Source of the DNA: JANLSE01 sp038214135
GTDB taxonomy: Bacteria > Chloroflexota > Chloroflexia > Chloroflexales > Roseiflexaceae
Assembly (NCBI GenBank): GCA_038214135.1
Contig: JBBQSD010000035.1
Coordinates: 1-49,925 of the forward strand
DNA: 49,925 bases
Reading direction: 5' to 3'
Shown piece by piece: positions 43,358 to 49,925 of this stretch. A program made the translations under genes and the position numbers. Positions within the stretch are counted from its first letter, which is position 1. The number at the start of each line of letters is the position of its first letter. The notes under the pieces were generated by a model. That model ran no database searches. It was not told the DNA's origin and saw nothing but the letters and a program-made list of their open reading frames with translations.

Positions 43358-43378
43358 GCCTTATCCTAACGATAAGGC
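43358..43378. other. Perfect hairpin in the long leader of the propeller/heme gene
   Basis: GCCTTATC-CTAAC-GATAAGGC is an 8-bp perfect stem with a 5-nt loop, about 180 nt before the coding start. Only a short CTTTAC follows, so it is a poor terminator. AAGGAGATATAC at 43438-43449 resembles a strong ribosome site but has no start codon at a suitable distance. No known riboswitch class is recognised in 43200-43557. Confidence 0.45.
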
Positions 43379-43557
43379 CTTTACTTAGGTTGTGTCGGAT
43401 TATAGGCACATATTGAAATGACAGGTCAGTGATTGAAAGGAGATATACACGTATCATTACTGGTAACGATTAGGAATGCTAACGTATATTGACCTCCAAG
43501 CGGCGTATTTCGAATTGCGCTTTTCTTCAAAAGCGCCATATTGTGAGGAAGGAGAAC

Positions 43558-46500
43558 GTGCCTGCGCTGTCGATGTTGAGCAGCGCATTCGGCGCGAATA
43601 TTTCTATGGAATTTCTCCGCAACCCACGGGCCTGGATCATCGGAGCACTGCTTGGCTATGTTCTGCTAAGCGTGGGCTTCAGTACAATTCAGAGCGCTGG
43701 GGCAGCCCAGCCAAACGCCCCGATTCCCGCAGCTGTCATCACCGCTTTTACGGAGCCAACCACCTCTAGCCCAATTGCGATGTCGGAAGACAAGAACCAT
43801 ATCTGGGTTGTTAACCCGGATAATGATACCGTCTCGATTATCAATGCGAACACCGATACGGTGATCGGCAATGTCGTTGTTGGCCATGAACCACAAAGCG
43901 TGGCGCTTGGCACAATTGTGGGTGGAAATTATCGCGCCTATATCGCGGCCGCCGCCGATAATAAAGTAACGGTGATCAATGCGACAGTAGGCGGTAGCTT
44001 CACATTTGATCGCAACCTAACAACCGGCGCTGAACCATGGAATGTGGTTGCTTCACCAGATGGTAATCGGATCTTTGTTGCGAATAGTGGCCAGGATACA
44101 ATCACGGTCATTCGCAATGATGTAACGCCTCCGACGATCATCGGGAGCTTCAATCTGCGGACGAGTGCATGTAATATTGGTGACCCTAATCGCCACTTTC
44201 AGCCGCGTGGTTTGGCGGTTACTGCCGATAATACGAAGCTGTATGTCACCCGCTTCCTCTCGTTCACTGGTGGTGCAACGCCCAAACAGGGCACCGACAA
44301 CGGCAGAGTCGGGGTTGTCTGCCGATTAACGCTGAATACTGCAAGTACAACAATCGGTGGAGCGCTCACAACTCCCACAGCCGTGACACTCGCACCGCAG
44401 AATACCGGTTTTGCGGATGCCAATACCAACGCAACAAGCGCCTTCCCGAACCAGATGCAGAGCATTGTGATCCGTGGTGGCCGCGCCTACATGCCGAATA
44501 TTGCTGCATCACCATCCGGCCCACTGAAGTTTAATGTCGATACCCAAGCATTCGTCAATATGATCGATGGTGTGAATGGTGCCGGAACACCCACCGATGC
44601 AGGTATTATCAATCTGCACTTGGGTGCGCGGACGCCGGAGGCTGGCAAGACAAAACTGTTCTTTGCCAATCCCTGGGCAATCGCCTTTGACACACCAACT
44701 GGCACCGGCAATGCCTATGTCGTTTCATCCGGCAGCGATCTGCTGGTCAAACTGACGGTCGATGGCACTGGTGTGCTGGCGAATACGACGGGTGGCGCAA
44801 CAACTACACGTTATATTGATCTGCATGATCCGGCCAACCCAAATACCAGCGGCGTCAATGCAGGTAAAAACCCACTTGGCATTGTGGTGCGGAATATTGC
44901 CCCCGCGAACAACAAAGCCTATGTGATGAACTATATCTCGCGCAATGTATCGATCGTCAACCTAGCAACCGACACGGTTGATAAGGTCGTTTCGTTAGCG
45001 ACGCTGCCAAGTTCGGGCAGTGATGCCGAACAAATCCAGGTTGGCGCAGAGATCTTCTTCTCCTCGCGTGGCGTCTTCGATGGCGGCAAATTCAACCGCC
45101 TTTCGTCCGAAGGCTGGCAATCCTGTTCAAGCTGCCATTTTGCGGGAATGACCGATGGTGTGGTGTGGAGCTTTGGCGCCGGCCCACGGAAGTCGGTATC
45201 GTTGAACGGCACGTTTAACCCGCATAATCCAGAAGACCAACGAGTGCTGAATTATTCAGCAATCTTTGATGAGGTGGAGGATTTCGAGGCCAACATCCGC
45301 AATGTTTCTGGCCCCGGCAATCTGAGTGCTGGACCGCCAGCAGTGCTTAATCCCAATCAGGGGTTGCTGATCGGTGATAATGGCGATATCAATGCAGCAC
45401 CTGCGGTGGTCAATTCGTTTGTGCTGCCCAATAGAGGCCGCCCACAGCTGACCGTCACGCTCCCGAATAGCACAAAACCATGGCCCGCCCTGGATGCACT
45501 GAATGTCTGGGTGCGTGAGGGAATTCGTACGCCAAATGGTGCGCTGACGACGGCTGAACTGCCTGGCAGTTCATTGCTTGCAACCGATGTCACAGCCGGA
45601 AGGGTACTATTCTTCAAGGCTGGCTGCCAAACCTGCCATGGCGGTGGGAAGTGGACCAACAGCGCCAAGGACTTTACCTCGCCACCGATCGGGGCGAAAA
45701 CAGAAACAGTGCCTACTCCACCAGCGGGCGTTGATCCAGTTGGTGCCCAATACCTGCCACCATTCCTGCAGAACATTGGCTCGTTTAACCTTGGCGTTAG
45801 TGGCGGTACAAACCCAATCGGCACGAATATTGGTGCTATCGAAAAAGCGACCGATGGCAAGGATGCGCTTGGCAAAGATCATAATCTTGATACATTCGGC
45901 GATGGCTATAATGTGCCATCATTGCTTGGTATCTATGCCGTACCGCCATACTACCATAACGGCTCGTGTGAGACGTTGGCATGCGTGGTTGGGAATACCG
46001 CCCATCGCACTGTCAATAGCACCCGCCCCGATGTGCTGACCAGTGGCGTTGATCAGGCCAGAGTTGTGGCATTCCTTGAATCACTTGATGCAGAGACGCT
46101 ACCTGCGAGCAATCTGTATATCAAGAGCCACGATATCTTCATTGAGCCAGCAGCCCCAATTGCTGGTACATCTGTCGTGGTTGGCGTTAATCTCTCAGTA
46201 TTTGGGCCGAATGTCACATTCACACCGCCAATCAAGGTCAAGTTCAATCTAATTAAGCTCGGCACGAGCACGCCAGCAGTAACTGCGGAAACGACGCTGG
46301 CTGGCTTTACGCGTGACTTTGGCCAGGAGGTGGTCACAGCCAATCTGGCCTTGCCAAGTGCCTCAGGGTTCTATCGGCTGGAAGTGATTGTCGATAGCGA
46401 TAATACCTTTGCCGAGGATCGGGAGAATGATAATAGCGCCAGGCGCACGATCTTCCTGCGCCCAACACCACCCGATCTGGTTGCGCCAACAGTCAGTAAT

Positions 46501-47250
46501 GTGCTGATCAATAACGGCGATGCTGTCACAAGCAGCCGTGATGTGACGATTACATTCGATGCTGTTGATCCAGCCAGCCCAACAGGCCAGACGACAAGTG
46601 GCCTGGAGTCGTTCTGTATTGTGCGCTACTCATACAATGCCATCCTGCGGCGTTGGGTTGAGGAGGTATGCGCCTTCACGCCGCTACCAACTCCTACCGG
46701 CAGTACATTCAGTGTCAACACGCGCCTGCCGGTTCGTGAAGGAACTGCGTATGCCTTCGTCTGGGTGCGTGATAAAGCTGGGAATATTTCACAAGTACCA
46801 GGGTTCGATGTGATCAGCTTTATTCCTGCCGGAGAGATCAACCTGAACCGGAATGATGTGCGCGTGTTCCGCATTACCCTGGCCGCAGGTCAATCGCTCA
46901 ACTTCACAACGACACAAGTATTTGGCGATGTGGATGTGAGCGTCTTCCAGGGAATCTCTAACCCTGTGCGCTGTGCCGTGAGTGCCCAAAATGGCACCAC
47001 CGCAGAAGCAGTGACGGTGCCAGGAGGTGCATGTACAGGGACGGTATTCCAGATCGAGGTTCGGGCGGTGGTCAATAGCCGATTTACCATCGGTGTTGTC
47101 CAGAACCTGACCGCGAATATCGTGGTTGCACCAACGGCAGTCGGGCCAGAGAAGGATGTTTCCGATGTTGCTACGGTGGATGGGCCACCAGCAGCTCAGG
47201 CAGCCATCTCGGATGCGACGGAACTATTCTTGCCGCAAACCGTCAAGTAA
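43558..47250 (+). CDS. Secreted beta-propeller / di-heme cytochrome c peroxidase-like protein
   Basis: A 1230-aa exported multidomain protein. A signal or anchor helix (AWIIGALLGYVLLSVGFST, about 27-45) ends in QSAGAA. Residues about 65-500 carry YVTN-type propeller blades (IWVVNPDNDTVSIINANTDT, IFVANSGQDTITVIRND, AYVMNYISRNVSIVNLATDT). Two c-type heme sites follow, CSSCH (about 523) and CQTCH (about 690), in a cytochrome c peroxidase/MauG-like setting (VPSLLGIYAVPPYYHNGS). A CARDB-like domain (about 857-967), an Ig-like domain and a PPC-like end complete it. GTG 43558 follows AAGGAG by 3 nt; ATG 43573 and TTG 43489 are alternatives. Role: probably extracellular electron transfer or oxidation; the substrate is unknown. 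Confidence 0.85.
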   Translation: MPALSMLSSAFGANISMEFLRNPRAWIIGALLGYVLLSVGFSTIQSAGAAQPNAPIPAAVITAFTEPTTSSPIAMSEDKNHIWVVNPDNDTVSIINANTDTVIGNVVVGHEPQSVALGTIVGGNYRAYIAAAADNKVTVINATVGGSFTFDRNLTTGAEPWNVVASPDGNRIFVANSGQDTITVIRNDVTPPTIIGSFNLRTSACNIGDPNRHFQPRGLAVTADNTKLYVTRFLSFTGGATPKQGTDNGRVGVVCRLTLNTASTTIGGALTTPTAVTLAPQNTGFADANTNATSAFPNQMQSIVIRGGRAYMPNIAASPSGPLKFNVDTQAFVNMIDGVNGAGTPTDAGIINLHLGARTPEAGKTKLFFANPWAIAFDTPTGTGNAYVVSSGSDLLVKLTVDGTGVLANTTGGATTTRYIDLHDPANPNTSGVNAGKNPLGIVVRNIAPANNKAYVMNYISRNVSIVNLATDTVDKVVSLATLPSSGSDAEQIQVGAEIFFSSRGVFDGGKFNRLSSEGWQSCSSCHFAGMTDGVVWSFGAGPRKSVSLNGTFNPHNPEDQRVLNYSAIFDEVEDFEANIRNVSGPGNLSAGPPAVLNPNQGLLIGDNGDINAAPAVVNSFVLPNRGRPQLTVTLPNSTKPWPALDALNVWVREGIRTPNGALTTAELPGSSLLATDVTAGRVLFFKAGCQTCHGGGKWTNSAKDFTSPPIGAKTETVPTPPAGVDPVGAQYLPPFLQNIGSFNLGVSGGTNPIGTNIGAIEKATDGKDALGKDHNLDTFGDGYNVPSLLGIYAVPPYYHNGSCETLACVVGNTAHRTVNSTRPDVLTSGVDQARVVAFLESLDAETLPASNLYIKSHDIFIEPAAPIAGTSVVVGVNLSVFGPNVTFTPPIKVKFNLIKLGTSTPAVTAETTLAGFTRDFGQEVVTANLALPSASGFYRLEVIVDSDNTFAEDRENDNSARRTIFLRPTPPDLVAPTVSNVLINNGDAVTSSRDVTITFDAVDPASPTGQTTSGLESFCIVRYSYNAILRRWVEEVCAFTPLPTPTGSTFSVNTRLPVREGTAYAFVWVRDKAGNISQVPGFDVISFIPAGEINLNRNDVRVFRITLAAGQSLNFTTTQVFGDVDVSVFQGISNPVRCAVSAQNGTTAEAVTVPGGACTGTVFQIEVRAVVNSRFTIGVVQNLTANIVVAPTAVGPEKDVSDVATVDGPPAAQAAISDATELFLPQTVK

Positions 47251-47269
47251 GTCACATCGTCGTTGCTTC

Positions 47270-47307
47270 AGCCACCCGCAGTGCCGTTCGCGGCGCGGCG
47301 GGTGGCT
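47270..47307 (+). terminator. Rho-independent-like terminator after the propeller/heme gene
   Basis: AGCCACCCGC (47270-47279) pairs perfectly with GCGGGTGGCT (47298-47307) over 10 bp, followed by TTTATACT. It lies 20 nt after the stop codon and 46 nt before the next start. Confidence 0.75.
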
Positions 47308-47352
47308 TTATACTGTGCCCATATCTATCGCTCAACAGCCACGAGGAAGCGT

Positions 47353-49056
47353 ATGAGTTTATTCTCTCGCAGCATGCTATTCCTGGTACTGCTGGTCGCC
47401 TGCGCGACCCCAACTGCTCCGGTAGTGCCAGCAACACCCAACCCGACACCAGTGCCAACGGTTGCTGGCCCATTACCACGCATTGGTGGTGTCACCAGTG
47501 ACAAAGCCACGCTTGGGCGCTATGAGCGGATTGAACTGAGTGTTGCGCTCGCGGCAACCTACGATAACCCCTATGATAGCCAGCAGGTTGCACTCAGCGC
47601 TCGTTTTCGTGCGCCATCTGGAAAATTGTGGGAAATCCCTGGGTTTTGGGATGGCCGCGAGGCATGGCTGGTGCGTTTTACACCAGGCGAGATCGGAACC
47701 TGGCAGTATGTCGCTAGCGTCCACGATCAGTATGGCAGCGCCGATTCGGCTGAGGCACGCTTCGATGTTGGCCCATCAGAACAGCATGGCTGGCTGCAGG
47801 TGGCGAGCTGGCGCGACCCAAAGCTCAGTTCACGCTACCTGGCCTATCACGATGGCACGCCATTCTATGGCATTGGCCATTGTGATGCATTCACACTTGG
47901 CGATTCGAGGATGGATGCCAATGGCGATCTGAACCTGCTCAAACGCATGCGCGATCACGGCGAGAACCTGGTTGTCTGGTGGCCACATAACACATTCACA
48001 TTTTTTGCCGATTCCTACAAAACCTATGACCGTATCGATATGGCGCTGATCGATTCCTATCTGGCCAGTGCAGAACGGCTTGGAATCACGGTCGTCTATA
48101 CAATCTGGGATCATAATCTGCTGCGTGGTGCTGGCCATCCATGGGGCGTTGGCCGCTGGGAGCAAAATGGATTTCGGCGCATTACACCAAAAGCTGCCGA
48201 TTTCTTTACCGATGCAACCTCCTGGCGCTGGCAGGAGAATCTCTATCGCTATATCATTGCGCGCTGGGGTTCGAGCCCAGCGATCATCTGGATGACGGCT
48301 TCGGAGCTGGATGGCACAAGTGCTGGCGATCATCAGGATGCATGGCATGCCAAGATCAACGACTATTTTGTTCGCAATGATCCATATCGTCATCCCACGA
48401 CGGCATCCCTTTCTGGCGATAAATTCTGGGATGCTGGCTATGCCGAAACCGATATTCCACAGGTTCACCTGTATGAAGCCCAGAAAGATGCACAGAAGAT
48501 GGGCGATTCAGTCGCCGATTGGACGACCAGGCTATCCAGCAATCAGGCACGCCCGAATGTCATCGGTGAATTTGGCACAACCAATCGTGCCATCGATCTG
48601 CCAATGCTGCATAACAGTATCTGGGCTGCGCTGATGAGTGGTGCTGCAATCACGCCGCTGCGCTGGAGTGATCGTGGCAGTTGGGGGCGGATGAGTGATC
48701 CGCTTATGAAACAGCTTGGCTACTTACACACATTTGTGGCCGATATTCCGCTCCCATCACTGGATCTGAAACCAGCCCGCTTACAGGCCAATGAATCAAC
48801 ACTGGCAGCACATGGGTTATCGAATGGCACCTACGCAATTGCCTGGGTTCAGGATCGCCAATCGGATCAGGAGCATACTGGCACACAACTTACAATCAAT
48901 GACATGGCCGATGGCACCTATACGATCCAGCCATTCGATCCATGGACGGGCCAGGCCTTACCAAATATCCAGATGCAAACCCAGGCAGGCACGCTGACGA
49001 TCAGCATGCCTGCATTCCATCGGGATCTGGCCTTCAAAATCATCAGGGATTCGTGA
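47353..49056 (+). CDS. Lipoprotein glycoside hydrolase (DUF5060 + DUF4038/GH5-like barrel)
   Basis: A 567-aa secreted lipoprotein. The signal SRSMLFLVLLVAC ends in a lipobox (LVAC, acylated Cys17), followed by a Pro/Thr linker. Residues about 43-135 form a DUF5060-like beta-sandwich (KATLGRYERIELSVAL, FWDGREAWLVRFTPGEIGTW). Residues about 150-490 form a TIM-barrel hydrolase of the DUF4038/GH5-like kind. Likely catalytic acids are Glu318 in MTASELDG and Glu406 in VIGEFGTT. A C-terminal beta domain (about 480-567) ends the chain. Substrate unknown, probably a beta-linked polysaccharide outside the cell. The ATG at 47353 has GAGGA 5 nt upstream; a frame from 47263 crosses the terminator and is not used. 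Confidence 0.88.
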   Translation: MSLFSRSMLFLVLLVACATPTAPVVPATPNPTPVPTVAGPLPRIGGVTSDKATLGRYERIELSVALAATYDNPYDSQQVALSARFRAPSGKLWEIPGFWDGREAWLVRFTPGEIGTWQYVASVHDQYGSADSAEARFDVGPSEQHGWLQVASWRDPKLSSRYLAYHDGTPFYGIGHCDAFTLGDSRMDANGDLNLLKRMRDHGENLVVWWPHNTFTFFADSYKTYDRIDMALIDSYLASAERLGITVVYTIWDHNLLRGAGHPWGVGRWEQNGFRRITPKAADFFTDATSWRWQENLYRYIIARWGSSPAIIWMTASELDGTSAGDHQDAWHAKINDYFVRNDPYRHPTTASLSGDKFWDAGYAETDIPQVHLYEAQKDAQKMGDSVADWTTRLSSNQARPNVIGEFGTTNRAIDLPMLHNSIWAALMSGAAITPLRWSDRGSWGRMSDPLMKQLGYLHTFVADIPLPSLDLKPARLQANESTLAAHGLSNGTYAIAWVQDRQSDQEHTGTQLTINDMADGTYTIQPFDPWTGQALPNIQMQTQAGTLTISMPAFHRDLAFKIIRDS

Positions 49057-49133
49057 GCAACGGATTGGTATACTCCTCGTACGGTATATCTTCAATCGAG
49101 CGGCGCAGTTGATCAATCTGCAAAATCTGCGGA

Positions 49134-49244
49134 TATAGCATTCCTATTTGAGTTGTAAAGGCGCGTAGCGCAAAGCGGGGTTTGGGGCGCAGCTCTGAAA
49201 GAACCCCCCCGCTCCTTTTTTACAAATCCGGTAGGATTGCTATA
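49134..49244. mobile_element. MITE-like element, copy 2 (111 bp)
   Basis: Nearly identical to the element at 21766-21877 in the same orientation. It begins TATAGCATTCCTATTTGAG, has GGCGCGTAGCGCAAAG inside, and ends GTAGGATTGCTATA. A few substitutions and one indel in the C-rich tract separate the copies. It lies between the convergent glycoside hydrolase and oxidoreductase genes and interrupts no evident gene. Confidence 0.88.
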
Positions 49245-49274
49245 TTGGCTGGCGCTCAATTGCGATGAGTATAT

Positions 49275-49925
49275 TCAATTCATGCGATCCTGTAGCACAT
49301 CCCAACGGCCAGCATTCAGGTCATCCAGGCAATCCGTAATATCGATGCCCTGTTTGATCACGGCTGTGACTGCTGCTGCATCCTGTGGATAGCCCAACAG
49401 GATCGCACCGATGATCTTACCATTGGCGATCACAAGCTTACGATAGCGATGCTCGTTGGTATCCTCCAATGCAATCACCGTTTCGTCTGCCGTGCGAGGC
49501 TCAAAGCGCCCAATCGAGGTCAGATCAACCCCAACAACCTTCAGCGCCGTCACAGGGATTATTTCACGATAGCTCGCCTGGCCGCCCATAGCGTTGATTG
49601 CTGCGATCCGCGCTTGTTCAACGGCAACCGGCCAGAGGCCTGGGATTTGTTGCTGGAACTCACACACATCGCCGGTTGCAAAAATGCCCGGCGCACTCGT
49701 TCGCATTGTCTCATCAACAACGATGCCCCGTTTGACATCTATTCCAGCCGAGCGGGCAAGTTCGACATTCGGTTGAATGCCGACAGCAATCAGCAGCAGA
49801 TCACAATCAAGTGTTCGGCCATCCTTCAACACAACCTGCTCGATGCGCTGTGCCCCATTGGCTATTCCAGCCTCGGCTTGGACGACAATATCAATGCCGA
49901 GCGCCTCAAGATATTGGCGCAGGAA
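49275..49925 (-). CDS. NAD(P)/FAD-dependent oxidoreductase (NirB/rubredoxin reductase-like), 5' partial
   Basis: The C-terminal 216 codons of a pyridine nucleotide-disulfide oxidoreductase; the frame is open to the window edge, so the N-terminus lies beyond. Visible are LLLIAVGIQPNVELARSAGI, the second FAD motif APGIFATGDVCEF, and WPVAVEQARIAAINAMGG. A C-terminal domain with VVGVDLTSIG, YRKLVIANGKIIGAILLGYP follows, as in the reductase part of NirB and related NAD(P)H-nitrite or rubredoxin reductases. The missing part should hold the first FAD motif and the NAD site. The partner electron acceptor is not visible. Confidence 0.85.
   Translation of the reverse strand, partial: FLRQYLEALGIDIVVQAEAGIANGAQRIEQVVLKDGRTLDCDLLLIAVGIQPNVELARSAGIDVKRGIVVDETMRTSAPGIFATGDVCEFQQQIPGLWPVAVEQARIAAINAMGGQASYREIIPVTALKVVGVDLTSIGRFEPRTADETVIALEDTNEHRYRKLVIANGKIIGAILLGYPQDAAAVTAVIKQGIDITDCLDDLNAGRWDVLQDRMN

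Noticed and set aside
43200..43480. Known riboswitch (c-di-GMP, cobalamin, SAM) in the long leader
   Set aside because: None of the conserved core motifs of these classes could be found by eye; only a generic hairpin is present.
43476..43769. A 97-codon ORF beginning with ATG at 43476 in front of the propeller/heme gene
   Set aside because: It overlaps the signal-peptide region in another frame and lacks a ribosome site and any similarity.

Overview
The window looks like chromosomal DNA of a Chloroflexota bacterium, most likely class Chloroflexia. This is judged from the protein types and from the dense intergenic palindromic repeats, not from a marker gene, so confidence is moderate. No rRNA, tRNA, CRISPR or phage genes were recognised. 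About 30 intact genes are separated by short intergenic stretches, many of them filled with dispersed repeats.

Layout. 1-4.7 kb: a broken sugar ABC transporter binding protein, an SDR with a degenerate active site, and a 979-aa FAD/Fe-S oxidase. 4.8-8.3 kb (minus strand): a glutaredoxin-thioredoxin reductase fusion, a deleted Bcr/CflA drug exporter, a tail-anchored protein with two D-rich repeats, and a Gfo/Idh/MocA oxidoreductase. 8.5-11.4 kb: exonuclease III, a GNAT acetyltransferase and cystathionine beta-synthase. 11.7-18.2 kb (plus strand): two paralogous TPR-membrane-beta-domain proteins, two alpha/beta hydrolases and a fatty acyl-CoA ligase. 18.2-21.9 kb: a heptamer repeat array, PdxH, an Fsr-like exporter, a cupin, a 4-OT tautomerase, and gene fragments around a small transposon-like element (MITE). 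22-28.4 kb: a signalling cluster with a CpaF-like ATPase carrying altered motifs, a pseudokinase-pseudo-histidine-kinase-LuxR chimera, and a DUF5666-response regulator-histidine kinase set, followed by TMEM175 and Smr genes. 28.6-32.5 kb: a YCII protein, an N-acetylglucosamine kinase-like protein, a nitroreductase and a homocysteine methyltransferase. 32.7-43 kb: a zinc-ribbon protein overlapping an 8.6-kb cyclic beta-1,2-glucan synthase-like gene, then a lipid kinase. 43-49 kb: a secreted beta-propeller/di-heme protein and a lipoprotein glycoside hydrolase. The window ends inside a NAD(P)/FAD oxidoreductase gene.

The most unusual coding feature is the 407-aa chimera at 23293-24516. It joins a kinase N-lobe without catalytic residues, a histidine-kinase-like core that lacks its phosphoacceptor His and N-box residues, and an apparently intact LuxR HTH. 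It is divergent from a DUF5666/OmpR/HK cluster. The shared intergenic region carries 11-bp-phased direct repeats 9 bp upstream of a good -10 box. Other points of interest are a 111-112-bp MITE with outward-facing -10-like ends, families of perfect palindromes, and 7-bp periodic intergenic repeats, often in inverted pairs.
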